This document shows, piece by piece, positions 9,108 to 16,662 of a stretch of 40,351 nucleotides of DNA. The stretch is taken from the NCBI GenBank assembly GCA_012031035.1, contig JAAUUT010000042.1, positions 1 through 40,351 of the forward strand, read 5' to 3'. The translations under genes were made by a program, and so were the position numbers. The DNA comes from Candidatus Altimarinota bacterium. Lineage in GTDB: Bacteria > Cyanobacteriota > Cyanobacteriia > Cyanobacteriales > Microcystaceae. The notes below the pieces were generated by a model that was not told the DNA's origin, did not search any database, and saw only the letters and a program-made list of their open reading frames with translations. Each line of letters starts with the position of its first letter. Positions within the stretch are counted from its first letter, which is position 1.

Positions 9108-9533
9108 CTATTTTTGTTTCTGGTGATGCACTTCAATAACAGTATGAACGTTTCCCCGTGGAGTAAAGTCGCCTTTGATTTTAACTTCTAAAGGATCGCA
9201 GGCAGCTACGAAGTCATCTAAGATTTGATTGATTGATTCTTCGTGAGAGATATAGCGATCGCGATAGCTATTAATATACAGTTTGATCGCTTTTAACTCT
9301 ACAACCTTCTCATCAGGAGAATAGGTAATATAAATCGTGGCAAAATCGGGATAGCCAGAAAAAGGACACTTGCAGGTAAATTCTGGCAAAGTAATATTGA
9401 TATCGTAGCGCCGACCGATGCGAGGATTGGGAAAGGTAATTAACTCGCCTTCTGCGATCGCGCGTTCTCCATATTTCATTTCTGTTTGTTCTAATTCGTT
9501 CGCTCGATCTGTCGAACTTAAAGACTGACTCAT
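9108..9533 (-). CDS. queF: NADPH-dependent 7-cyano-7-deazaguanine reductase QueF
   Basis: QueF reduces preQ0 to preQ1 in queuosine synthesis. The 141 residues match the short unimodular (YkvM) class. The catalytic Cys lies in FTCKCPFSGYPDFA (C56), the conserved Asp is D63, the NADPH-binding segment is VVELKAIKLYINSYRDR, and the C-terminus is FTPRGNVHTVIEVHH. The start MSQSLSSTDRANELEQTEMK carries the usual variable leader. It is a single gene on the minus strand, facing the Rep region tail to tail. Confidence 0.95.
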   Translation of the reverse strand: MSQSLSSTDRANELEQTEMKYGERAIAEGELITFPNPRIGRRYDINITLPEFTCKCPFSGYPDFATIYITYSPDEKVVELKAIKLYINSYRDRYISHEESINQILDDFVAACDPLEVKIKGDFTPRGNVHTVIEVHHQKQK

Positions 9534-9690
9534 CTTAATTTTTATACAATCTCAACCTACATTATAAAACTGAAATGAGTGCTAAAGAAGTTGAGTTATG
9601 CCATGAAACCCTTCAGAAAGAGCTTTTGGATCTCAATTATGAACTGTAGGCATCATGACATAAAAACGAAGAAAAAAGAGAAAGTTAAAC

Positions 9691-9905
9691 CTAAGATCTT
9701 GCACAATTCTCAATAAGCCGTCAGCGATTTAAATCGCTGCCTCATATGTAAAGTCGTCTTTATACGACTGGATAAGTATTTCAGTCCATTTTAATGGACT
9801 TTATATTTAAGACGGGGAATTGATGAGGACGCGGTATTTGAGGCCTCCTCAAATACTTCAGCCGTCCGTTCCCCTGCGGTTATTGTAACTGCTGCAAGAT
9901 CTCAT
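9691..9905 (+). mobile_element. MITE-like structured element, copy 1, with 7-bp target duplication
   Basis: Non-coding element of 215 bp. The ends are inverted: AGATCTTGCA at 9694-9703 and TGCAAGATCT at 9893-9902. It is flanked by perfect direct repeats GTTAAAC at 9684-9690 and 9906-9912. Inside is a multi-branched fold. Closing stem CCGTC (9718-9722) pairs with GACGG (9811-9815). Hairpin 1 is CAGCGATTTAAATCGCTG (9722-9739), hairpin 2 is AGTCGT/ACGACT (9752-9769), hairpin 3 is AGTCCATT/AATGGACT (9783-9800). A right-arm hairpin GTATTTGAGG/CCTCAAATAC (about 9832-9857) is wrapped by GGGGAA/TTCCCC. It has no transposase, so it would be mobilised in trans. A second copy is at 17122-17294. Confidence 0.72.
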
Positions 9906-9906
9906 G

Positions 9907-11319
9907 TTAAACCCTAGAGTTTAACTTTTTCCCTCCCGCTAAGTTTCGCGGAGGTACGGTTTGTCCTTTATAGAAACGCTTCTCTAGTTGTCCCAATCCT
10001 AACCACACTCCCCCAAATATAAGGGGAATCACAGTTAAGATAATGGCGGTTAGAAGGGAAGATTGACCGAAATAGAAAGTTAGGGGAGTTATCGACCACG
10101 CGATCGCAGCGACGATAATACAAGTTTGTCTTATTTGCCCAATTCTAGCTAAAGCAGTGCGACAACTGGCGCACTTTTCTGTGTGAGAATGATAGCGATC
10201 GAGTAGTTCTTCTATTGGCAAAGGATGTGAAAATGTTTGTCCTGGAAAGGGATCGGCATCGTATTTATTAACCCACTGACGAAACTCCAAAACAAAGCGA
10301 TCGGCTTTAGTCGGTAAATAAAATGCCTTAGCAACATTATCGCTGCCTCCCGACGTTTCTAAATAACGTTCTTGGAAATGCAAAAAAATTTGATCGTCTT
10401 CTAAAACGCTATTTTGTCCGATATGAGAGTACCAACGCGGCGTTAGTTTAATAAACAATCCAGGAAGTTTGGAAGAGAATTTAAACGGAAAACGCGCAAT
10501 CAGACGACATTCTCCCTTACGAATCGGCGTGGCATAGACAGCAGTAATCGTTCTCCCAAACTGCTTGGATGTCAAATCGTGCCACATTAAATTCGGCGCG
10601 ATGAAGGTTGTATCTTGCCGTCCTAACGTACCGCGTCGGGGGCCTTCTTCCCAAGTTCCTTTATATCCGTGTTTGCAGGACTCTACTACTTCCAATTCTA
10701 CAGGAGCAGCATTAGATCGATTGCCTACGGTGTTGTGATGGGTGAAGGGGATGTGACTGGCATCGAGGACGTTTTCTAAAAGCGTCAGCGCATCATAGGG
10801 CAAGTCTCGAAACATATTGAGACAGACCCACTCGTCGGGAGATTCTTCTAAGGGTTCGATGATGGGAATCTTTGTTATCGCTGCGTTGTTTGCCTCACCT
10901 GCATAGATAAATAATAGTCCTTGGCGAACGGCGGTTGGAAACGACCTGACGCAAGCGCGTTGGGATTGTTCTGCTTTTTGGCCTGCTACTTGTTGGGGAA
11001 TGCGATCGCATTCTCCAGAACCCGAAAACGCCCAACCGTGATAGGGACATTCTAACAATCCATCCTCAGCAATTCTGCCTTGCGATAGAGGCGCGAGACG
11101 ATGGGGACATTTATCTTCAAATGCCCTCCAGGTGCGATCGCGATCGTCCCACCAAATAACCAGGTCTTTTTCTAGTAACGTGAAGGTAGTCAGTTTAGAT
11201 TTATCGAGATCGTTTAGATAATAGACGGGATACCAAGCTTCTTTTGGGTCAAATCGATCGCGATCGCTTCCGCCAGCAGGTTGTTCTATTGTTTCAGTTT
11301 CTCTCTCCAGCGTTTTCAT
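9907..11319 (-). CDS. Rieske oxygenase, pheophorbide a oxygenase (PaO/Tic55) family
   Basis: 470 residues. The Rieske 2Fe-2S site is C71/H73 and C91/H94 (CPHRLAPLSQG, CPYHGWAF). The mononuclear iron site is DASHIPFTHH (D186, H189, H194). A PaO-type C-terminal domain follows, then a CxxC (KCASC, about 384-388) of the kind that responds to thioredoxin in plant Tic55/PaO relatives. Two C-terminal transmembrane helices (IIVAAIAWSITPLTFYFG, LTAIILTVIPLIFGGVWLG) anchor it, probably to thylakoids. Plant relatives act in chlorophyll breakdown; cyanobacterial substrates are unsettled. The stop codon TAA lies inside the GTTAAAC target duplication of the element at 9691-9905, so the insertion hit the very end of the gene. 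Confidence 0.9.
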   Translation of the reverse strand: MKTLERETETIEQPAGGSDRDRFDPKEAWYPVYYLNDLDKSKLTTFTLLEKDLVIWWDDRDRTWRAFEDKCPHRLAPLSQGRIAEDGLLECPYHGWAFSGSGECDRIPQQVAGQKAEQSQRACVRSFPTAVRQGLLFIYAGEANNAAITKIPIIEPLEESPDEWVCLNMFRDLPYDALTLLENVLDASHIPFTHHNTVGNRSNAAPVELEVVESCKHGYKGTWEEGPRRGTLGRQDTTFIAPNLMWHDLTSKQFGRTITAVYATPIRKGECRLIARFPFKFSSKLPGLFIKLTPRWYSHIGQNSVLEDDQIFLHFQERYLETSGGSDNVAKAFYLPTKADRFVLEFRQWVNKYDADPFPGQTFSHPLPIEELLDRYHSHTEKCASCRTALARIGQIRQTCIIVAAIAWSITPLTFYFGQSSLLTAIILTVIPLIFGGVWLGLGQLEKRFYKGQTVPPRNLAGGKKLNSRV

Positions 11320-11543
11320 ATCTTCTCTGTGTCATCTTCTCTTAACATTGTTACTTAAATTAACGAACTGATGCCAATCTACCTGAGACGCGATCGATGT
11401 TCTTTTTAGATTCCACCCAATGAAAGATGTAGCATTCTTGTTAAAGGGCAATTGTGAAACGTTGTTCTGATTTAGGAGTTGAAGCCTCGATTGTAAAAGA
11501 CGAGTCTTGGACTTAATTTAGCCAGCGGACGTAAATTGACATT

Positions 11544-12032
11544 ATGGTGAAGTGGTCGGATTCTTATCTCGGCAGGTTGCGACAAGTCGTTGGAAATCGT
11601 TTGCTCCTTGTTTGTGGCGGACGTGCGATTGTTGAGGATAACTGGGGATGTATTCTGTTGCAAAAGCGAAGCGATTTCAAGGTTTGGGGGCTGCCTGGAG
11701 GAGGGCCCGAAGAAGGCGAGTCTATCGAACAATGTTTGGCACGAGAAGTATATGAAGAAACTGGTTTGACGGTCAAGCGTTTTGAGGCGGTCGGATTTTC
11801 TTCTAATCCTGCCATAGAGACTGTTACTTATCCCAACGGCGATCGCGTTCAAAACTATATTTTGATTTTACGTGCAGCCGAATGGGAAGGAAATTTAGCT
11901 TGTCTAGATGGAGAATCGCTGGCGCTTGACTTTTTTGAGCTAGCGTGCTTGCCAGAATTAATGTTATGCGATCGCCTTGTTTTAGAAAAGTTTCAGGAAT
12001 ATAAGCGAACTGGTCAATTTCAGTTGTTTTAA
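11544..12032 (+). CDS. NUDIX hydrolase
   Basis: 162 residues with a complete Nudix box GGGPEEGESIEQCLAREVYE followed by ETGL (residues 52-74; pattern G-x5-E-x7-REUxEExGU with the metal-binding glutamates present). The N-terminal segment SDSYLGRLRQVVGNRLLL and VWGLPGG match a cyanobacterial/firmicute subgroup of unknown substrate, and hydrolysis of a nucleoside diphosphate derivative is likely. The ATG at 11544 is preferred. The gene is transcribed divergently from the Rieske gene across a 224-base spacer in which I see no other gene. Confidence 0.88.
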   Translation: MVKWSDSYLGRLRQVVGNRLLLVCGGRAIVEDNWGCILLQKRSDFKVWGLPGGGPEEGESIEQCLAREVYEETGLTVKRFEAVGFSSNPAIETVTYPNGDRVQNYILILRAAEWEGNLACLDGESLALDFFELACLPELMLCDRLVLEKFQEYKRTGQFQLF

Positions 12033-12088
12033 ACATATACAGAAATTAAGAAGTTAGCTACTATCCTCGTAATCTTGAAGACCGCTTG

Positions 12089-12111
12089 TGTCATGACATT
12101 GTGTGTATAAT
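12089..12111 (+). promoter_or_regulatory. promoter -10 and palindromic operator of the toxin-antitoxin operon
   Basis: A perfect TATAAT lies at 12106-12111, 26 bases before the antitoxin ATG. Just upstream is a perfect 10-bp palindrome TGTCATGACA (12089-12098), in the position of the -35/spacer. Ribbon-helix-helix antitoxins usually repress their own operon by binding such palindromes, so this is a plausible operator. No good -35 is present; activator dependence or an extended -10 is possible. Confidence 0.5.
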
Positions 12112-12136
12112 AAAATTAAAGTTTAAAATCTCAGTC

Positions 12137-12412
12137 ATGGGAAAAATAGAGCAAAAATCAGAACGAATAGACATTCGCACGACAATGGCTGCCAAGCGCT
12201 TACTACAACAAGCTGCTGCTGCTTCGCACAAAAACGTAAGCGAATTTCTACTAGAAAATGGTTTATTAGCAGCAGAAAAAACACTAGCAGATAGACGTTT
12301 ATTCCTCTTAGATGACAAGAAATGGCAAGAATTTCAAGAAGCCCTCAACCGACCAACACAAGAAAAACTACAGCTTAAAAAACTCCTTACCGAACCAGGA
12401 GTTTTTGATTGA
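12137..12412 (+). CDS. tacA: DUF1778 antitoxin (TacA-like, ribbon-helix-helix)
   Basis: 91 residues from the ATG at 12137. The sequence KSERIDIRTTMAAKRLLQQA then SHKNVSEFLLENGLLAAE is the ribbon-helix-helix of DUF1778 antitoxins, which dimerise on operator DNA. The C-terminal tail (LDDKKWQEFQEALNRP...LLTEPGVFD) is the part that wraps and blocks the GNAT toxin. An upstream in-frame start at 12086 would add 17 residues, but these run through the promoter and palindrome, so it is rejected. The stop overlaps the toxin start (TTGA). Confidence 0.88.
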   Translation: MGKIEQKSERIDIRTTMAAKRLLQQAAAASHKNVSEFLLENGLLAAEKTLADRRLFLLDDKKWQEFQEALNRPTQEKLQLKKLLTEPGVFD

Positions 12413-12927
12413 CATTTTCTCCTAGTTCTAAACCATTTATTGAGAAACTATCAGTCATTCATAACGTAGCTGCCTTTGATTGTGGTAGACCAGAATTAAA
12501 CCAATTTCTTCAAAAATATGCTTTGCAAAACCAACAAGCAAATAGCGCACAGACTTATGTAGCTATTTATGAAGAAGTCATAATTGGTTATTACAGTCTA
12601 ACGGTTGGCTCGGTTGCCCATGCAGAAGCACCGCCAAGAGTGACTAAAGGACAACCCAAACATCCTATTCCCGTTATGATTTTGGCGCGCCTTGCTACAG
12701 ATAAACAATGGCAAGGAAAAGGCATCGGGAAAGGGCTACTCAAGGATGCTTTGCGACGTACTGCCCAAGCAGCAGATATTGCAGGCATTCGGGCTTTTCT
12801 CGTCCACGCCAAAGACGAACAGGTGAAAACTTGGTACGAACAATTTGATTTTGAGCCAAGTCCAACTGACGATTTACATTTGTTTTTGCTGCTTAAAGAT
12901 CTAAAGAAAATCCTAGCAGAATCCTAA
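12409..12927 (+). CDS. tacT: GNAT toxin (TacT-like, aminoacyl-tRNA acetyltransferase)
   Basis: 172 residues starting at a TTG that overlaps the antitoxin TGA, the usual coupled arrangement. Features of the TacT/AtaT group: N-terminal IEKLSVIHNVAAFDCGRPEL then NQFLQKYA, beta strand YYSLTVGSVAH, acetyl-CoA site ARLATDKQWQGKGIGKGLL, and C-terminal TWYEQFDFEPSP with the conserved catalytic-type Tyr. Known family members acetylate the amino group of charged tRNAs and stop translation; which tRNA is used here is unknown. All motifs look intact, so the module is probably functional. Confidence 0.9.
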   Translation: MTFSPSSKPFIEKLSVIHNVAAFDCGRPELNQFLQKYALQNQQANSAQTYVAIYEEVIIGYYSLTVGSVAHAEAPPRVTKGQPKHPIPVMILARLATDKQWQGKGIGKGLLKDALRRTAQAADIAGIRAFLVHAKDEQVKTWYEQFDFEPSPTDDLHLFLLLKDLKKILAES

Positions 12928-12933
12928 AAAAAC

Positions 12934-12964
12934 AAGGGATTGAGAGCTAATTTCTCAATTCCTT
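12934..12964 (-). terminator. terminator between tacT and the aldolase gene
   Basis: AAGGGATTGAGA (12934-12945) pairs with TCTCAATTCCTT (12953-12964) through 12 positions, one a G-T wobble on the plus strand. On the minus strand it is followed by T7 (plus-strand A run 12926-12932), a good intrinsic terminator for the aldolase gene. It may also stop convergent toxin transcription. Confidence 0.7.
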
Positions 12965-12969
12965 AAAAT

Positions 12970-14052
12970 TTAGGCAATTGTCACCTCTGGCGAGAGATAG
13001 ACATCTTGAATGGCGTGGAATAACTTAACGCCTTCCTCAAAAGGACGTTGGAAGGTTTTACGACCCGATATTAAACCGCAACCTCCAGCACGTTTGTTGA
13101 TGACTGCGGTGCGAACTGCTTCGGCAAAATCAGTTTTTCCCGATGCGCCGCCAGAATTAATTAAACCATTGCGACCAGCATAGCAGTTAAGCACTTGATA
13201 GCGAGTTAGGTCAATGGGATGGTCGCTATTGAGTTCGGTGTAAACTCGCTCGTCAGTTCTACCATATTTCTTACCCGTCGCTTTGGCTACTGCTTCATAA
13301 CCGCGATCGCATTCGGGTAGTTTTTGTTTGATAATATCAGCTTCAATGGTGACTCCAATGTGATTTGCTTGCCCAGTCAAGTCGGCTGCCACATGATAAT
13401 CTTTATCTTGTTTAAAGACATCGTTGCGCAGATAACACCAAAGTATTGTCACCATACCCAATTCGTGAGCGCGAGCAAACGCTTTGCTGACTTCTTGGAT
13501 TTGACGGCTCGATTCGGGAGAGCCAAAATAAATAGTTGCCCCAACTGCTGTAGCACCCAAATTCCAAGCTTGTTCGACGCTAGCAAACATGATTTGATCC
13601 GAAGGGTTGGGATAGGTGAGCAGTTCGTTATGATTGAGTTTGACGATAAAAGGGATGCGGTGGGCGTATTTGCGCGACATCATGCCCAACACTCCCAAAG
13701 TGGTTGCAACCGCGTTACAACCGCTTTCAATTGCGAGTTTGATAATATTCTCTGGATCGAAGTAAATTGGGTTAGGGGCGAAGGAAGCCGCCGCAGAATG
13801 TTCGATTCCTTGATCCACTGGCAAAATAGAAATATAGCCCGTGTTGGCAAGCCGTCCCGTCGAGTAGATTTGTTGAAGGCTGCGGAGAACTTGAGGATTG
13901 CGATCGCTATTAGTAAAAACTCGCTCTATAAAATCGGGTCCAGGAAGGTGCAATAGCGATTGAGGAACCTTAGCTTTATAAGTTAACAAACTTTCTGCTT
14001 CTTTTCCCAGCCAAGAGGCAATCGAGCTAGGAACGGATAGGGTAGTAGTCAT
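12970..14052 (-). CDS. fbaB: class I fructose-bisphosphate aldolase, DhnA/FbaB (archaeal) type
   Basis: About 360 residues from the ATG at 14052 ([20 protein letters not shown]). Upstream in-frame codons to 14112 begin with TTG and are not needed. Motifs of the DhnA-type TIM barrel are present: [29 protein letters not shown] (candidate active-site Lys), [11 protein letters not shown], and the phosphate-binding end [13 protein letters not shown] and [15 protein letters not shown]. It cleaves fructose-1,6-bisphosphate in glycolysis, gluconeogenesis and the Calvin cycle. Cyanobacteria commonly carry this enzyme beside a class II aldolase. A terminator follows at 12934-12964. Confidence 0.93.
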   Translation of the reverse strand: MTTTLSVPSSIASWLGKEAESLLTYKAKVPQSLLHLPGPDFIERVFTNSDRNPQVLRSLQQIYSTGRLANTGYISILPVDQGIEHSAAASFAPNPIYFDPENIIKLAIESGCNAVATTLGVLGMMSRKYAHRIPFIVKLNHNELLTYPNPSDQIMFASVEQAWNLGATAVGATIYFGSPESSRQIQEVSKAFARAHELGMVTILWCYLRNDVFKQDKDYHVAADLTGQANHIGVTIEADIIKQKLPECDRGYEAVAKATGKKYGRTDERVYTELNSDHPIDLTRYQVLNCYAGRNGLINSGGASGKTDFAEAVRTAVINKRAGGCGLISGRKTFQRPFEEGVKLFHAIQDVYLSPEVTIA

Positions 14053-14211
14053 AGTGCTTTCTTCGTGAAGTTCTAAAATGCGAACTTGACTCTCATGATG
14101 ACTTGCTGACAATGGAAGATGAAAGTCAGTTTCATTCTAGCTTTTGTACAAAAGCGATGTGTCCTATCTTATGGCTTAAAGTATAGGCTTCCCGTCATGG
14201 TAGGGTTCTTG

Positions 14212-14435
14212 TCTTTCTCGGAAAGACCAATAAGTCATTGGACTGCAAGGGAATTAGCTGCCGAAGCGGTTAAAAGAGGAGGTTTTCTATCTTAGTCAGG
14301 CGTTTGCTCAAAAGAAGTAGTTGCCGTTCAACTGAAGAGCTTGAGCAAAAGATTCTGAATTTTATTGATTACTTTAATTCACATTTTGCCAAGCCGTTCG
14401 TTTGGAAGTTTGAGGGATTTAAAGAGCGTGACTGA
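14212..14435 (+). mobile_element. IS630-family transposase remnant with internal deletion
   Basis: Two fragments of one transposase remain. Frame 14212-14280 reads SFSERPISHWTARELAAEAV then KRGG, the N-terminal helix-turn-helix end of IS630 transposases. From 14283, in another frame, comes FSILVRRLLKRSSCRSTEEL, EQKILNFIDYFN and FAKPFVWKFEGF up to TGA 14433-14435, the C-terminal end after the DDE core. The central catalytic region has been deleted at about 14280-14283. Terminal repeats were not identified. The scar separates the aldolase gene from a run of unknown genes. Confidence 0.8.
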
Positions 14436-14558
14436 CTGGTGGATTACTTTAGCCAAGCTGCACTAGTGACACTCAAACTTCACTACGCACCGCTAAAATC
14501 AAATAATACTCATTTACGAGTCAGAAGTTGTAAGCATCAAGGACAGTAAAACGAAAAG

Positions 14559-14756
14559 ATGTCAAGTAAGATAGTCCATGTAAAAGAATATACAGTTAGA
14601 GCGCATACCAGAACGATTCACACCAGAGTATATAAATTTATCTGTCTCCACTGTCACGATGAGGTTGAACGAGAAACCTATGCTACTGCTTGCCCCAGAT
14701 ATGGCAACAAATGTCAGGGAATAGCAAGTAAATGCTTGCGCTGCATTAAACAGTAA
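14559..14756 (+). CDS. small cysteine-rich (zinc ribbon-like) protein
   Basis: 65 residues. The basic N-terminus SKIVHVKEYTVRAHTRTIHT precedes cysteine pairs FICLHC and later CPRYGNKC and CLRC, consistent with one or two zinc knuckles. The build resembles small cyanobacterial conserved proteins with an HTR-x-Y-x-F-x-C-x-x-C core. Function unknown; nucleic acid binding is a guess from charge and cysteines. It lies 19 bases before the next gene and may be cotranscribed with it. Confidence 0.5.
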   Translation: MSSKIVHVKEYTVRAHTRTIHTRVYKFICLHCHDEVERETYATACPRYGNKCQGIASKCLRCIKQ

Positions 14757-14775
14757 TAAGGAATTGCTAATTGCT

Positions 14776-15603
14776 ATGTTAAAAATGCCGCCACCAGAAC
14801 CCCCCAAAGATACCGAACAGTTCCTACAGGAGTTGATCGATTATTACCGTACATTGCTCGACTACCACCAACGTGCTGCGGCTCAAGCCGTTGCCAGTTT
14901 AACGCATTTAGAAGCCTTGCTCGATATGAGTCGTGCTTCTGCTTCTTTGGGACGGCAGTCGGTGACACTAGATCTGATTTCAAACAGCAATGCGATCGCT
15001 CCGCCAGAATTGCCCAGTATGCAACAATCCGAGGAGACGCTTGAAAGCCATCTTTCTATTCCTACTTTAGAAGATCTTGAAGAACTTCTGACAATCAATC
15101 GGGGAAAAATATTACACATTGATTACATTGTTAGGATTCTCTGTGGCAAGCAGTCCGAGGAAGAGCAACAAGAAATTGCTCGTTCGGTAGAGCAATTGCT
15201 AGAATCAGGTACTCATGAGGGAAAATGGTCGTCTATTCCTGACTCGCCTGGATGTTGGACGCTTGACTTAACAGAATTTCCTGACTTGATTAAGGAGCAA
15301 TCAAAAGGACAGTCTCGGAAAAAATTAATCTCTCGTTTGCCCATTAATGAAAGACTAGACCAGTTTACCAGTCTGACTGAAGCGATTAGGGGGTGTTTGG
15401 AAGCCAACGCACCAAAATCAATGAATGTGGGCGAGATGTTAGAGTGGTTTTATCCAGAGGGAATTGCCTCAGAAAAGAAACAGCGCGCACGCGAAGCAAT
15501 TAAGGATGTCATCATCAAAAAATGCGGTTTGCCTAATTGTTGGAAGCGCGTCGCCATCGGTCGTTACGCGCTGAATCCCTCTCACTCAAAAAAACGAAAA
15601 TAA
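14776..15603 (+). CDS. conserved hypothetical protein with winged-helix-like ends
   Basis: 275 residues from the ATG at 14776 (a TTG at 14764 and an ATG at 14785 are alternatives; AAGGA lies at 14758). The N-terminal 60 residues form a long helix (TEQFLQELIDYYRTLLDYHQ). A Ser/Pro-rich linker follows, then ILHIDYIVRILCG...LLESGTHEGKW and a C-terminal repeat of the same shape (MNVGEMLEWFYPEGIASEKK, CGLPNCWKRVAIGRYAL). Both look like small helix-turn-helix or HARE-HTH-type modules used in DNA-linked proteins. I do not recognise a named family. The basic tail SHSKKRK supports nucleic acid contact. Confidence 0.6.
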   Translation: MLKMPPPEPPKDTEQFLQELIDYYRTLLDYHQRAAAQAVASLTHLEALLDMSRASASLGRQSVTLDLISNSNAIAPPELPSMQQSEETLESHLSIPTLEDLEELLTINRGKILHIDYIVRILCGKQSEEEQQEIARSVEQLLESGTHEGKWSSIPDSPGCWTLDLTEFPDLIKEQSKGQSRKKLISRLPINERLDQFTSLTEAIRGCLEANAPKSMNVGEMLEWFYPEGIASEKKQRAREAIKDVIIKKCGLPNCWKRVAIGRYALNPSHSKKRK

Positions 15604-15881
15604 TTGGTGAATGGGACATCGGTGACTGGTGACTGGGAAACTGGGATATTAGAATTTTTGGGGAAATGAGGAAAAGATATAGACAAGTTTTCCCCTTTCA
15701 TTAATCCTTAATCCCCGTTTGCTTTATTCCTCAAAAAAAATTAATGAAAAAAAGCTGCAAAAAATAAAGGATTAATAATTATTCTTAAAAATTTTAAGGA
15801 TTTCTCAGATTACACTTTAACTTCTTCTAATATAAAGAAACTTCTCCCTAATAAAAAAATTTTTACAAGTGGAGGTTCCAA
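15604..15881. repeat. intergenic stretch with short tandem repeat (GGTGACT) and G/C-rich inverted repeat
   Basis: 15619-15650 carries GGTGACTGGTGACTGGG then ACTGGGATATTAGAA, a heptanucleotide repeat of the cyanobacterial STRR type, also found at 22936-22965. It is followed by GGGGAAATGAGGAAAAG ... TTTTCCCC (15659-15699), a loose inverted repeat also seen in altered form at 18541-18585. The rest (15740-15880) is AT-rich leader of the next gene, with TAATAT near 15828 as a possible -10. Confidence 0.6.
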
Positions 15882-16253
15882 ATGGTTAGTAATCCAGCAA
15901 TGCCGATGCCCCTGACAAGCAATCTTGGGGACAGAATTGTTAAAGAACCCCAAACAATTGAAGAAAAAGCTAAACAAATAGCTGTTGATAAGTACGATAT
16001 TACAGGTGCCCATATTAAAGTTCCCGCTTATTTCATCGTCAATTATCCTAACGGGGAAACAAAGGCACTTCATCATGTCAGAGATGCTAAAAAAATTTCT
16101 GATGTCATTCGACAAATGCACCTAGAAGAAGAATCAGGAACGATCGCGCTTTCCGAGCATAAATCAAATCTTAATGGTTTGGTTGTCGTGTTGAGTTTAT
16201 CTCTTATTCTTTTGTCGTTGATGACAGCCACCATCATAATAGGTGTGTTCTAA
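15882..16253 (+). CDS. tail-anchored protein of unknown function
   Basis: 123 residues preceded by a strong ribosome site GGAGGT (15871-15876). Residues 28-90 form a small soluble domain (EEKAKQIAVDKYDITGAHIK, YFIVNYPNGETKALHHVRDA, ISDVIRQMHLEEESG). Residues 99-121 (VVVLSLSLILLSLMTATIII) are one transmembrane helix ending at the C-terminus, so the domain faces the cytoplasm. I do not recognise the family. It is a single-gene unit with its own HIP1-based terminator. Confidence 0.65.
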   Translation: MVSNPAMPMPLTSNLGDRIVKEPQTIEEKAKQIAVDKYDITGAHIKVPAYFIVNYPNGETKALHHVRDAKKISDVIRQMHLEEESGTIALSEHKSNLNGLVVVLSLSLILLSLMTATIIIGVF

Positions 16254-16280
16254 AATCGGGGTAATTAAGTTAGATAAAGC

Positions 16281-16316
16281 CGATCGCATTTCTAAAATAT
16301 AGTGCGATCGCTTTTT
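16281..16316 (+). terminator. intrinsic terminator built from HIP1 sequence
   Basis: CGATCGCA (16281-16288) pairs with TGCGATCG (16303-16310) across a 14-base loop and is followed by CTTTTT (16311-16316). It ends the gene at 15882-16253 and overlaps the last codons of the convergent arsR gene. Confidence 0.75.
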
Positions 16317-16647
16317 ATTCGGGATGACACGAAAAAACAGGCTCTTTTTTGAGTGCTTCTAAAACAATATCCAACAATCCTGGAAATTGTGCCTCTAAAT
16401 CTTCGCGACGCAACGAATTGATGTGTTGAGTTCCTTCTTTTCTTGTATAGATGATGCCTGACTCGCGCAGGATTTTGAAATGATGAGACATCGTTGATTT
16501 GGCGATCGCACAATCTAATGCAGCACAAGTTAACTCTCCTTCAACTGCCAGTCGTCGCACGACCTCTAAACGAACTGGATCGCCCAGTGCATAAAGAACT
16601 CCTGCTAATGAGATCTGAGCGCTATCGGGATGATAAAGCAATTTCAT
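16315..16647 (-). CDS. ArsR-family transcriptional regulator
   Basis: 110 residues, the size of one ArsR winged helix. The recognition region reads CAALDCAIAKSTMSHHFKIL then RESGIIYTRKEGTQHINSLR (wing). The N-terminus has the usual ALGDPVRLEVVRRLAV. Cysteines occur at CAALDC and near the C-terminus (FSCHPE); the classic CxC metal site is absent, so redox or small-molecule sensing is possible. It is divergent from trxA with overlapping promoter elements and probably controls trxA and itself. Confidence 0.9.
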   Translation of the reverse strand: MKLLYHPDSAQISLAGVLYALGDPVRLEVVRRLAVEGELTCAALDCAIAKSTMSHHFKILRESGIIYTRKEGTQHINSLRREDLEAQFPGLLDIVLEALKKEPVFSCHPE

Positions 16648-16662
16648 AAATTCTGACTATAT

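Noticed and set aside
9691..9905. CRISPR-like or tRNA-like interpretation of the repeated hairpins
   Set aside because: The hairpins differ from each other and are not regularly spaced direct repeats. There is no CCA end or tRNA core. Inverted ends and a target duplication fit a mobile element.
11472..11852. 126-residue minus-strand frame over the NUDIX gene
   Set aside because: It is antisense to the intact Nudix box and has no supporting motif.
13324..13956. 210-residue plus-strand frame inside the aldolase gene
   Set aside because: It is the antisense shadow of a strongly conserved aldolase coding region and shows no family features.
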